A stretch of DNA of 64,000 nucleotides from Lentisphaera profundi (GTDB taxonomy: Bacteria; Verrucomicrobiota; Lentisphaeria; Lentisphaerales; Lentisphaeraceae): the NCBI RefSeq assembly GCF_028728065.1, contig NZ_CP117812.1, positions 744,001-808,000 of the forward strand, read 5' to 3'. The translations under genes were made by a program, and so were the position numbers. Every line of letters starts with the position of its first letter. Within the stretch, counting starts at the first letter, position 1. The notes beneath the pieces were generated by a model. It ran no database searches. It had not been told where the DNA came from and saw only the letters and a list, made by a program, of their open reading frames with translations. This document shows positions 8,918-17,314 of the stretch, piece after piece.

Positions 8918-9667
8918 ATGAATAAATCCCTTCCGAACAAAATTAAGCAAGAGTTTATGAAATTAAAAACTCGAGGCGGACGTCGCAAATCTGAGTATTT
9001 TCTTTGCGAGGGTAAGCGCTGTTGTGAAGAAGCCATGCAGTATGCAAAGGGCGATATCTTTTGTCATGTAGTGCTCGATGAATCTGATCTAAAAGATGAA
9101 TATCAGCATGAATATGTACTATTAGATAAAGAGATTGCGGAGTTAAGTTTAACGGAAAATCCTCAAGGCGTGCTGTTGTTAATGCGACGACCAAGGCAGT
9201 ACGATTTATTGCCAAGTGACCTGAAGCCATTTGTACTAGTATTAGATGGTATAGCAGAGCCGGGGAATATGGGGACTATGCTACGAACCGCGCTATCTGT
9301 AGGTTTAAGTAAAATAGTATTGACTTCTGGGACTGTGGATCCTTATAATGCTAAAGCTGTGAGAGCTGGTATGGGCGCTCAGTTTAGATTGGATTTTGTC
9401 TTTGTAGATTCTTTGGCGTCTTTAGCCGAATCGTTTGCTCATAATAAATTTTGGCTTACGAGTCCGCGAGCTGAGATTTCTCTCTATGATAAGGATTTTG
9501 ATTTATCAGAAAGTTTTTTAGTCTTTGGTGAAGAAGGAGATGGGATTAAAGATTTTTCTATGGGAGAAAGGGTGACGATACCGATGCCAGGTGAAACGGA
9601 GTCATTAAATGTAGCTCAAGCGGCAACGCTCTTTTTGTTTGAAGGAGTGCGCCGTAAATTGGTTTGA
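8918..9667 (+). CDS. SpoU/TrmH-family RNA 2'-O-methyltransferase
   Basis: 249 residues with a small N-terminal RNA-binding domain and a C-terminal SPOUT knot. Motif 1 is LVLDGIAEPGNMGTMLRTA (catalytic-site Asn117 and Arg123). Motif 2 is around DPYNAKAVRAGMGA (141-154). Motif 3 is VFGEEGDGI (202-210) plus IPMPGETESLNVAQAA (221-236). These methylate ribose 2'-OH groups of rRNA or tRNA using S-adenosylmethionine. The domain order matches the RlmB/TsnR-like rRNA branch, but the target nucleotide cannot be told. It is divergent from the large lipoprotein gene, sharing a ~160-bp upstream region. Confidence 0.92.
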   Translation: MNKSLPNKIKQEFMKLKTRGGRRKSEYFLCEGKRCCEEAMQYAKGDIFCHVVLDESDLKDEYQHEYVLLDKEIAELSLTENPQGVLLLMRRPRQYDLLPSDLKPFVLVLDGIAEPGNMGTMLRTALSVGLSKIVLTSGTVDPYNAKAVRAGMGAQFRLDFVFVDSLASLAESFAHNKFWLTSPRAEISLYDKDFDLSESFLVFGEEGDGIKDFSMGERVTIPMPGETESLNVAQAATLFLFEGVRRKLV

Positions 9668-9681
9668 GCGAAGGCTAAGAA

Positions 9682-10545
9682 TTACTTATCCTTGTTTACC
9701 ATATCAGTTACTAATTGTTGGATCTCGCTTTCTGTGATTTGAGCTGAGAGGCGTAGTTGAGGCGCCGTATTTAAGAATTTAATACTTTGACGCATTTCTT
9801 TGGGAATAGGGCTGAAACCAATAAGGGTGCGTAGCATATTTTCAGTACTATTACATGCTTCGATATTATTGAAATCCCCTGTTAAATCGATTTCTAATGA
9901 TTCTTTTAAAGTCGCTTTTCCTGAGAGCTTTTTAATATCTTTGAGCTGAGGGGGTAAGAGCTCACTCTGTATTATTAGTAAAGACAGAGCATGAGAAAAA
10001 TCAATTTGTGAGGCTAAAGGTCTGATCGCAGTTTCCCGCTTACTGAGGGTCGCTAATAATTCATTTTGTTGACCGATGAGGATTATACGTGGACTGACTT
10101 GAGTACAAAAACGACTTTCTTCTTTTCGGGAGATACGGAAGATATTTTTGTTTTCAAAAAGGAGGCGCTCTCCGCTGAATTTAGCTGATTTGTTGATTAG
10201 GAACTGTTCGTAGTACTCATCGAGATTAATCGCTTCGTTAAGAGTTAGGATATACATTTCATTCGCACTAAGAGAGACGGTGATCTTATCAAAATTCTCA
10301 AATGTGATTTGCAATTCTTTCAGAATTTTGAATTCTTTGTTTTTTCCTATCTTAAGCGCTAGAAAATCCCTCGCACTAGGAGCATTAATTAAACTTTTGA
10401 GATTGAAATTCACAAGGCCAAAAGCTTTAGGATCGATAAAATCCTGGGCATGGACTTTTTTTATAGTTTCAATTTTGTTGTTCTCTTTGCAAGAGAAAAA
10501 AAGGATCGGGCTAATGGCGAGTAGAATAAGTGGGTAAAGTTTCAT
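9682..10545 (-). CDS. Putative lipoprotein of unknown function
   Basis: 287 residues from the ATG at 10545; the longer frame adds an unlikely isoleucine-rich leader. A hydrophobic signal ends FFSC, an imperfect lipobox (Cys ~19). The mature part reads as an alpha/beta protein with repeated patterns such as VNFNLKSLINAPSARDFLALK and FENFDKITVSLSANEMYIL. This is reminiscent of PVC-group proteins of unknown function that begin with a predicted export signal and then describe 'threshold' domains. I cannot assign a family. It ends 14 bases from the SpoU methyltransferase stop, tail to tail. Confidence 0.65.
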   Translation of the reverse strand: MKLYPLILLAISPILFFSCKENNKIETIKKVHAQDFIDPKAFGLVNFNLKSLINAPSARDFLALKIGKNKEFKILKELQITFENFDKITVSLSANEMYILTLNEAINLDEYYEQFLINKSAKFSGERLLFENKNIFRISRKEESRFCTQVSPRIILIGQQNELLATLSKRETAIRPLASQIDFSHALSLLIIQSELLPPQLKDIKKLSGKATLKESLEIDLTGDFNNIEACNSTENMLRTLIGFSPIPKEMRQSIKFLNTAPQLRLSAQITESEIQQLVTDMVNKDK

Positions 10546-10652
10546 AGTAATAATAATAATGTTTAAATTGCGTGGCAAGCTAAGCTCTGTTTCGGCTAGC
10601 TACAAGGGATTTAGCCTTTACTTTAGTCGGAATTATTGAGAGGGCCTTATTA

Positions 10653-11477
10653 ATGTTAGCAGATCGTGATTATATAAAAAGTTCTAGTAAGGGGCATTGG
10701 CCTCTTATTAAAGTGCTTGTGGGCGTTTGTTTACTTATTAATATAGCGGTGTTTTTGTCTGACGGACGCTTATGGGAAGTATTTGCTCTTAGTGTGGATG
10801 GCTTGAAAGATTTTTCTGTATGGCAAGTTTTTACGAGTCTATTTTTAGCTTCTTCACCACAATTATTTTCTTTCATTTTTGATGTTTTAATTCTCTATTA
10901 TGCCGCCATGCGCTTAGAGGAAATGTCGGGGGAGCAAAAATTAAAAACCCTTTATAAGAAAATATTCATTTCTCTTGCCCTGATGATGCCAGTTTTATTG
11001 GTTCTATTTCCTTTTCAATATTTTTCATTTTTATCCGCTCTTATGTTAGGGACGGTGTGCACTTATGCGTGGAGCTTCTATGCAGTTAAAACGCGTTTTT
11101 ATATTTTCTTTATTTTGCCTTTAGATTTGTCAGGGAAAAATATTCTGTATCTCATCGGAGTGTATGCCTTATTAGTTGCATGGACGAATCAATGGGCCTT
11201 GTTAATTATATATGCTGTCATGGCTACCGTTGCGTATCAGCATTGTAAGCGTGGAGTGAAGAGGCAGAAGAAAATTAAAAAATCCCCGAAACAAGATAAA
11301 AAGAGAGTGAAACGCAATGAAATTCAAAAGGGATTTAAGCGCATCGTGAAAAAAGATCTTGCTGACCCTGAAATAGATGCGATCTTAGATAAGATTTTAG
11401 AGGGTGGAATGGAGAGTTTGAGTCCACAAGAAAAATTATTGTTAGAATCAAGGAGTTCTTTAAGTGAGAATGATTAA
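10653..11477 (+). CDS. Rhomboid-like membrane protein, probably proteolytically inactive, with DUF6576 tail
   Basis: 274 residues with about six membrane segments between ~20 and ~205, in the order and loop pattern of rhomboids (SVWQVFTSLFLAS..., a helix with AAMRLEEMSG). The C-terminus EIDAILDKILEGGMESLSPQEKLLLE matches the short DUF6576 module that follows rhomboid domains in many Bacteroidetes and PVC proteins. The catalytic G-x-S-G motif is not visible: the corresponding helix reads FLSALMLGTV. No catalytic histidine is evident in the last helix. It may be a pseudoprotease acting as a membrane chaperone or scaffold. Its end overlaps the next gene's start, suggesting an operon. Confidence 0.7.
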   Translation: MLADRDYIKSSSKGHWPLIKVLVGVCLLINIAVFLSDGRLWEVFALSVDGLKDFSVWQVFTSLFLASSPQLFSFIFDVLILYYAAMRLEEMSGEQKLKTLYKKIFISLALMMPVLLVLFPFQYFSFLSALMLGTVCTYAWSFYAVKTRFYIFFILPLDLSGKNILYLIGVYALLVAWTNQWALLIIYAVMATVAYQHCKRGVKRQKKIKKSPKQDKKRVKRNEIQKGFKRIVKKDLADPEIDAILDKILEGGMESLSPQEKLLLESRSSLSEND

Positions 11478-12156
11478 ATTTGCAGTGCTGTTGTTGAGTT
11501 TGTTTTTAGTAGGCTGTGCTGACTTACAGGATGCTATGCCTGGGATGAGTTATAGTGATAGAACGCTGCTTAAAGGTATTAAAGCTTGTGCCAGTTATAG
11601 TATGGATAAGGCTATTTCTGACGTGCAAGTAAAAAAAATTGGCGACATTTGTTGGGAAGCAAATGCGGACAATTTAAAAGATTTTGAATTGATCTTAAGC
11701 AAGCTAAAGAAAGAAGAGCAAATTATTGCACTTAAAGGCTTATTAAATCAGGCGATTACCCTTAGTATAAAAACGGAATCTCCGGTAGTGATGGGGAGCG
11801 TTGATACGCTAGTGGTGAAAGAAGATCCAGACTACTTGATGGAAAGTAGTTCAAATGCGATTTCCGCATATTATATGCAGAACATAGAGTTCAAAACGAC
11901 GATAGGAAAGGCAATTCAGGAAGCCTTGGACGAAAACGGAGCGCAAGGTATTTTTGATGAATTAGTGAAGCTCTATAATGAAATTCCCTACCAAGAAAAT
12001 GGAGTTGAATTGATTCTGAGCGAAGAATTGAGCAATTGTGTCTTTGTTTTAGTATCTAAACACATGGCTGAACACGAAGAGGAGTTAAGACGTAATCCAC
12101 TTCTGCGGTCAACACAAGTGTTGAAAAAGACTTTTGGTGACTATGATCCTATGTGA
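11470..12156 (+). CDS. Putative lipoprotein, weakly DUF4197-like
   Basis: 228 residues from the ATG at 11470, which overlaps the rhomboid-like gene by 8 bases; a GTG two codons earlier is also possible. The signal peptide ends in lipobox LVGC. The mature protein is helical. GIKACASYSMDKAI near the start, and the NAISAYYMQNIEFKTTIGKAI segment followed by a final 'FDELVKLYNEIP', follow the spacing of the DUF4197 lipoprotein family, whose role is unknown. The similarity is faint and should be checked by profile search. Overlap with the previous gene implies co-translation. Confidence 0.6.
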   Translation: MIKFAVLLLSLFLVGCADLQDAMPGMSYSDRTLLKGIKACASYSMDKAISDVQVKKIGDICWEANADNLKDFELILSKLKKEEQIIALKGLLNQAITLSIKTESPVVMGSVDTLVVKEDPDYLMESSSNAISAYYMQNIEFKTTIGKAIQEALDENGAQGIFDELVKLYNEIPYQENGVELILSEELSNCVFVLVSKHMAEHEEELRRNPLLRSTQVLKKTFGDYDPM

Positions 12157-12163
12157 TCAAGCA

Positions 12164-12182
12164 GCCCTTAAACCTTAAGGGC
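12164..12182. other. Short hairpin between convergent genes (possible weak terminator)
   Basis: GCCCTTAA / TTAAGGGC, 8 bp with a 3-base loop, sits between the lipoprotein gene and convergent rbgA. No T run follows on either strand, so it is at best a weak or Rho-assisted terminator. Confidence 0.35.
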
Positions 12183-12210
12183 GTTTAGGTCTTTAGGGCA
12201 ATGAGCGGGC

Positions 12211-13170
12211 TTAGCTTTCCTTGTCTTCTTCCGCGTCCATGTTGATTTTGGCATCAGGCCATAGGATGGTTACGTCACTCTTCGCTTGGGAGTCAGGGTG
12301 AATGTCTAGGGTCATCTTACCAAATTTCCCATCGGTATATTCACGTAAGATATATTCTTCAGTTTTACGGATGTCGGGCATATTTCCAGGAAGCTTATAG
12401 CCCATTTTAGCTGAAATAGTTTCCAGTATATGGTCGTAATCAGTGACGGGAAATTTCACGCCAAAACTCTTTAAGTGATTATAGTTTTCGTGTTTAAATA
12501 ATTGAGAAATTAGATAAGTAACTAAAAGGCTTTTGCCAATAAGGTCCTGTTTGACGGCATTGATTAGGCCGAGGCGAAGGCCACATTCCACTAAGGGGTT
12601 GCCAGGGGGCATAATGCCCGGAGTGTCTAAGAGCTCCATGTCGTCGGCTAAAGTAATCCACTGTTGCGAGCGTGTGACGCCAGGACGAGGTCCAGTACGT
12701 GTAGATTTTTTTCTATTGAGGGCATTGATTAATGAGGATTTTCCTACATTGGGAACTCCCACAATCATTAGGCGGATGGGGCGTAAAAGAGGGCGAGTAG
12801 CACCTTTTTTCTTACGGTCTTCTTTAATAAGCTTTCTTGCAGAATCAGTAATTTGTCTGAGTCCACGTCTTTTTAAAGTTTCGGTAATGACGTAATCGCA
12901 GTTTTCGTATTTTGACTTTAGGTATTCGGCCCATTCTAAAGTTTTTTCATCCTCAGCTAAATCGGCTTTGTTTAGTACGATTAAGATGGGTTTAGTGGAA
13001 GTGATTTTGATTAAGCCCTCGTTGAGAGACGAAATTGGTGTGCGGGCATCTGTGAGGATCACGACCACGTCAACAAGCTTAAGTTGTTTGCGAATGTCGC
13101 GAGTGGCTTTTAGCATGTGGCCAGGGTACCAGCCTACGCCTTTGACAAAGGAGAAGTCGAAGTTTATCAT
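12211..13170 (-). CDS. rbgA: Ribosome biogenesis GTPase RbgA/YlqF-like
   Basis: 319 residues with the circularly permuted GTPase order of the YlqF/RbgA group: NKAD (G4, residues 67-70) comes before the P-loop GVPNVGKSS (138-146) and DTPG (182-185). The N-terminal WYPGHMLKA block is the family signature preceding the G domain. RbgA assists late assembly of the 50S subunit. The C-terminal ~100 residues form the RNA-binding part. Its ATG overlaps the stop of the upstream gene (13167) in an ATGA arrangement, so it is translationally coupled to a gene of unknown function. Confidence 0.93.
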   Translation of the reverse strand: MINFDFSFVKGVGWYPGHMLKATRDIRKQLKLVDVVVILTDARTPISSLNEGLIKITSTKPILIVLNKADLAEDEKTLEWAEYLKSKYENCDYVITETLKRRGLRQITDSARKLIKEDRKKKGATRPLLRPIRLMIVGVPNVGKSSLINALNRKKSTRTGPRPGVTRSQQWITLADDMELLDTPGIMPPGNPLVECGLRLGLINAVKQDLIGKSLLVTYLISQLFKHENYNHLKSFGVKFPVTDYDHILETISAKMGYKLPGNMPDIRKTEEYILREYTDGKFGKMTLDIHPDSQAKSDVTILWPDAKINMDAEEDKES

Positions 13171-14405
13171 TTGAAAAATCCTTCTAGGCTTGGGAGTGGA
13201 AGACGTTCATCTTCGTGAGGGTTAAGGAAGACTTTGAATTTATCCTTGACGTGATTATCGAGCCAGCTGAGGAAATCAAAAATAGGATTTATATCCCAGT
13301 GAACTAAGCCCATGACATCCTTTTTGTCGACATGTGAAGGGTTGTAACATACACCTGGTTGAATGCCTTCTAAGATGAGTCCTTTGACTCCGTCCATTTC
13401 GCTTATTCTACGAACAATTTTTTTAAGTCTTCTAGAGATTAGAGGTGATTGCCAACAGAGTTCTTCGCTAACGAGTTCGCAGCAATAAGCTTGGGAGCTA
13501 GGGACAGCGAATGAATGATCTGGCCAGCTAAGGCCGCGATGGATATTAAGATAAAGATAAGCATTTTCCTCTGTAGTTTCAGAGAGATTTCTTTTTAAGC
13601 GTTCGAAATCAACTTCTTGACCAGCATTTTTGAAGGGGATATATAGTTTGCTATGATCGGGAATAGTGAGTTTATCATTTTCGTTGTTCCAGGCAATGTG
13701 CCATGTGAAACGGTAGTTGCGTTGAGCAGGTAAAAAATCTTCGCAACAGGCGAGAGGCTCACGAATAAATTCAAGACCATTTTTGTTTAAGTTGATTTTA
13801 TAAGATCCGCTCTCAGGGTGATAACCTAAGTTCTCTTCCCAGCGCCAGACGTCAAAGCCTGTGCCTACTTCAATATCGATACCATCTTTTCTATGGAAAA
13901 TGATTGCGATAGGGGGACGATGCCAATGGCCAATCATGAGTTCTTTGCCTTTCCAATCAGGAATGTCACGGGTGTAGGGTTCGCTACCTTCTGATTGATG
14001 CTGAGCAGGAGGGATTACCGTGAAAGCTACGTATTTACCTTTTAGGTTTAATGAGCCAACTGAAAAATGGCGATTAATGGTCGTACCTTTTCTGATGTTG
14101 ATATCTTGAGTAACACGAAGGAGGTTTTTGTGGTAACGGCAAGTTTGCATGAATTCACTCTCGCCTCCGTAAGGTAAGTAGCCTTCGCTTTCAACTACGG
14201 ATTGACCCGCTTTATGATATTCTTTCACTCTGCGAGTGATGCATTGGCTATCTTCGAGCCCGCTAATAGAGCTTCTGATATCAGTAATAACTGATTTATT
14301 TTCGATTTTGATTTCACTTGGTCCACCGCAGCTATCTACTGAGTGGTAAGCTTGCCAGTTTTTTTCAATGACGTATATGTTTTTATCTTCGTCTTTTTCG
14401 ATCAT
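13167..14405 (-). CDS. Cytosolic protein of unknown function
   Basis: 412 residues with no signal peptide or membrane segment. It is rich in beta-strand-like and aromatic segments: PPAQHQSEGSEPY, WRWEENLGYHPESGSYKINL, FTWHIAWNNENDKL, and near the end VKGLILEGIQPG and DINPIFDFLSWLDNHVKDKF. I do not recognise a family. Blocks of Trp and His, and a sequence ending with a glutamate-rich alpha/beta part, give an enzyme-like look such as a TIM-barrel glycosidase-related protein, but no catalytic motif can be named. It overlaps rbgA by 4 bases. The ATG follows an A/G-rich stretch (ACGGAAATAAAT). Confidence 0.6.
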   Translation of the reverse strand: MIEKDEDKNIYVIEKNWQAYHSVDSCGGPSEIKIENKSVITDIRSSISGLEDSQCITRRVKEYHKAGQSVVESEGYLPYGGESEFMQTCRYHKNLLRVTQDINIRKGTTINRHFSVGSLNLKGKYVAFTVIPPAQHQSEGSEPYTRDIPDWKGKELMIGHWHRPPIAIIFHRKDGIDIEVGTGFDVWRWEENLGYHPESGSYKINLNKNGLEFIREPLACCEDFLPAQRNYRFTWHIAWNNENDKLTIPDHSKLYIPFKNAGQEVDFERLKRNLSETTEENAYLYLNIHRGLSWPDHSFAVPSSQAYCCELVSEELCWQSPLISRRLKKIVRRISEMDGVKGLILEGIQPGVCYNPSHVDKKDVMGLVHWDINPIFDFLSWLDNHVKDKFKVFLNPHEDERLPLPSLEGFFK

Positions 14406-14650
14406 ATTTATTTCCGTTGCAACTGGATACGTTGCCTTGTTTGAAAGCGTTTTAATTTTTCGAATCTAAACCTTATTACTTATAGATGAAACTGCTTTGA
14501 TGATTTTTTCTTTATTTAAGCTAAATCCGTGATCTGCATTCGGCTTATAAGTCTATAAATGAAAAATCCTTAATAAAGTTTGCTCAAACATGAATGAGTC
14601 CTTGTTTAGGAGGAGCAAGAAGTTAATTTAGGGGACATAGGGAATGTTAT

Positions 14651-16129
14651 ATGAAATACGTACTAATTTATTTAATGAGTTTAATGGCGATCTTCGCCCA
14701 AGAAATCGAATCTATAGAAGTGGAACTCGATCAGAGTGTAGAACGTTCGAAGCTTTTACAGGGTTTAAAGAATAAAGGACCAGAAGCGGTGGTCTATCAT
14801 ATTGACTTAGATGGTGAGTCTGGAGAAGAGATGACCGGGCGCTTGGGGCGTGCTTTGGATGCGGCTAAAAGTAATTATGCCGATGCCTTGCTTATTGATT
14901 TAAGAAATATAGAAACAGATATCTCGCGAAGTCTTTCCCTTAATGAACAAATCTTGAGTTTTGCAGGACCAGTATTTATCTATGCCGAAGGAAAGATTAG
15001 CGGGGCGGCAAATTTATTTCTATTGTCTGGTGATAGGATTGTTTTACATGATCAGGCAGTCTTAGCCTATGCTGAGCCAAAGATGTTTAATGATAAAGAA
15101 CCCGATTTAGAACAACGAAAAGAGTTACGACTAATGTCTTTGAAGGCTTTTACGGAAACTGCACGAGCGCGCGGATATGATGAAGGCTTAGCGAAAAGCC
15201 TTGCTGATAGCCGTGTACCTTACAATAGGTCGGGGATTGCGCATAATGGAAATGAAGGGCGATTTTCAGTCTCCGCGCAACAATTGGCATTGGAAGAAAA
15301 TGGTAAAGTTATCTTAACAAAAGATATACTTAGTTCCTTTGATGATTTTAGAGCTTCTTATTTAGGAGAAGCTGAGGTCGTACGCTTTAAAGAGAGTTCA
15401 TCATACCTATTGGCAAAAAGCCTCATGCCATATTTACCTGCGATCTGGATTATTGTCATGCTTGCGGTGTTTATGGAAATGAATACACCTGGCTTCGGCG
15501 TAGGGGGCAGTATTGGCTCAGTAGGTTTGATATTTTGTTTATATCTCCAGTATCAGTTGGGGACAGCGGGGGTGTTAGATATTAGCTTAATTTTCATCGG
15601 TCTAGGGCTCTTAATAGTAGAAGTAGTGGTTTTGCCGGGTTTTGGTATTGCGGGAATTTTAGGGATTCCTGTTTTTGGTGCTGGTGTAGTGATGAGTTTT
15701 ATCGATTTTAGTGCTTTGCCGAAAAATGAGATCATTCGTAGTTCTTATCTCATGGATTCTTCAATGTATGCAATGTTTAACTTATCGGTCATTATTCTCG
15801 GGACCTTTGCGGGAACCCTAGTGATAATGTATTATTTGCCCAAAATGAAAGTGAGTAGCAGTATTGTATTAGTTGATGGTAACGAAGATATAAGTATGAA
15901 CTCAACTATCGGTATTGAACCTGAATTAGTTCAGGGGCAGGTGAGTGCGGCGGTTTTACTTCACAGCACCGGAGAAGTGATAAGTGATTTAAGGCCTGTG
16001 GGCTCAGCAAAGATCTGTAATGTTTATTTAGATGTGATTACTCATGGAGAAATGTTGGATCAAGGGACGAAAGTTAAAGTGACTGAGGTTGAAGGTAGTC
16101 GCGTAGTGGTCGAGGCTTTTGATGACTAA
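14651..16129 (+). CDS. NfeD-family membrane protein with degenerate ClpP-like protease domain
   Basis: 492 residues: signal peptide (1-16), ClpP/SppA-like domain (~40-200), several membrane helices (~257-380), and a C-terminal OB-fold domain (GQVSAAVLLHSTGEVIS...). This is the long NfeD architecture, usually found with stomatin-like proteins and linked to membrane-raft quality control. In active members the nucleophile is in a SAG motif. Here the aligned position reads S117-G118-A119-A120, and spacing to the conserved Asp128 puts glycine at the nucleophile position. The GG of the TPGG motif is also not seen. It is therefore likely a non-catalytic relative. The downstream lipoate ligase gene overlaps its end by 8 bases. 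Confidence 0.8.
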   Translation: MKYVLIYLMSLMAIFAQEIESIEVELDQSVERSKLLQGLKNKGPEAVVYHIDLDGESGEEMTGRLGRALDAAKSNYADALLIDLRNIETDISRSLSLNEQILSFAGPVFIYAEGKISGAANLFLLSGDRIVLHDQAVLAYAEPKMFNDKEPDLEQRKELRLMSLKAFTETARARGYDEGLAKSLADSRVPYNRSGIAHNGNEGRFSVSAQQLALEENGKVILTKDILSSFDDFRASYLGEAEVVRFKESSSYLLAKSLMPYLPAIWIIVMLAVFMEMNTPGFGVGGSIGSVGLIFCLYLQYQLGTAGVLDISLIFIGLGLLIVEVVVLPGFGIAGILGIPVFGAGVVMSFIDFSALPKNEIIRSSYLMDSSMYAMFNLSVIILGTFAGTLVIMYYLPKMKVSSSIVLVDGNEDISMNSTIGIEPELVQGQVSAAVLLHSTGEVISDLRPVGSAKICNVYLDVITHGEMLDQGTKVKVTEVEGSRVVVEAFDD

Positions 16130-16823
16130 AGAAAAATGGTTTTTATGGCAGGATGATCAGCATTCTCCCGCGCGAAATATGGCAATAGATGAAGCGCTTA
16201 TGGAGTCGGCTATAGATCTTCCTGGTCCACTTTTACGTTTATATGAGTGGTCGACTAATTCGATTTCCTTTGGTTATACGCAAAAATTTGAACGTATTCC
16301 TCAGGAAGGTTATGATTTAGTTCGTCGCCCGACTGGTGGAGGAATAGTCTATCACCAGCATCATTTTACTTATACAGTCGTGCTACCGCCAAAACACTGG
16401 ATAGTTAAAGAAACGAAGCCAGTTGAGAGTTATGCTTATTTAAATCGCTGTGTACAATCAGCTTTACAGAGTTTGAGTTTGACTTCTTCACTTGCTCAAG
16501 AAGAGATTCCAAAATCTGTAGATCGTGCAGGAATGGTCTGTTTTGTCACCCCGACACGTTATGATTTACTCTCTGATGAAAAGAAGATTGCAGGGTCGGC
16601 CCAACGACGGAGCAAGTTGGGTATGTTGCATCAAGGGTCGATTGAGTGTGAGGGACATGATTTTTTAAATGCAGCTGCTTTACGAGAGGTGATGCCATTA
16701 GGCTTTGAAAAGATCATTCCTTGTGAGTTTGAAGATTATTCACCTTTGGAGATGATAAAGCAACGAGTCGATGAACTCGAAAAAGATAAATACTTGAGCT
16801 CGAAATGGAATCAGAAACGCTAA
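16122..16823 (+). CDS. Lipoyl/octanoyl transferase-like protein (LipM/LplA family)
   Basis: 233 residues of the biotin/lipoate protein ligase fold. Visible motifs are RRPTGGG (68-74), a conserved Cys140 followed by F-x-x-P as in LipM octanoyltransferases, and KKIAGSAQRR (154-163) followed by HQGSI, where the lysine binds the acyl chain. The cysteine favours an octanoyl-ACP:protein transferase (LipM-like) over a lipoate ligase. It would charge the lipoyl domains of 2-oxoacid dehydrogenases. The start used is the ATG at 16122, overlapping the NfeD gene. It is followed by a tyrosine phosphatase gene at a TAATG junction. Confidence 0.82.
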   Translation: MTKEKWFLWQDDQHSPARNMAIDEALMESAIDLPGPLLRLYEWSTNSISFGYTQKFERIPQEGYDLVRRPTGGGIVYHQHHFTYTVVLPPKHWIVKETKPVESYAYLNRCVQSALQSLSLTSSLAQEEIPKSVDRAGMVCFVTPTRYDLLSDEKKIAGSAQRRSKLGMLHQGSIECEGHDFLNAAALREVMPLGFEKIIPCEFEDYSPLEMIKQRVDELEKDKYLSSKWNQKR

Positions 16824-17314
16824 TGAAAAAAGTGCTTTTTATATGCCTCGGAAATATTTGTCGATCACCGGCCGCGGAAGGGGTGTTTTTGTCGAAGTTA
16901 AGTGAGCGAAACTTAGAAGGTGAATTCTTGGTCGATTCGGCGGGTACAAGTGCTTACCATAGTGGAGCTCGTGCCGATGAACGAATGATAAGTCATGCAG
17001 AAAAACGCGGCTTCGATTTAGCATCGCGATCACGTAAGCTTCTTAGTGAAGATTTTGATAGATTTGATTATATTATTGCAATGGATTCAAGTAATTTGAA
17101 AAATATGCAACAAATTTGCGGGGAGCGCAAATGCCTGGCGCAAAGTTTATTGATGACTGATTTTTGTCGTGAGTTTGAGGATGCGCAGAGCATACCTGAC
17201 CCTTATTATGGCGGAGGTGAAGGGTTTGAGCGAGTGCTCGATCTTTTGGAAGACTCATGTGAAGGCTTAATTGAGTACCTTCTAAATAGTTGCTCAAATG
17301 AAGCTTATTCTTAA
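16823..17314 (+). CDS. Low-molecular-weight protein-tyrosine phosphatase
   Basis: 163 residues. The N-terminal signature VLFICLGNICRSP contains the C-X5-R-S loop (Cys8, Arg14, Ser15), and DPYYGG (126-131) supplies the general-acid aspartate. This is the classic low-molecular-weight phosphatase, which may dephosphorylate tyrosine kinases of polysaccharide export, or arginine phosphate in some bacteria. Only the fold and active site are readable. The ATG overlaps the previous stop (TAATG), making a three-gene operon with the NfeD-like and lipoyl-transferase genes. Its end overlaps the convergent MATE gene by 4 bases. Confidence 0.93.
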   Translation: MKKVLFICLGNICRSPAAEGVFLSKLSERNLEGEFLVDSAGTSAYHSGARADERMISHAEKRGFDLASRSRKLLSEDFDRFDYIIAMDSSNLKNMQQICGERKCLAQSLLMTDFCREFEDAQSIPDPYYGGGEGFERVLDLLEDSCEGLIEYLLNSCSNEAYS

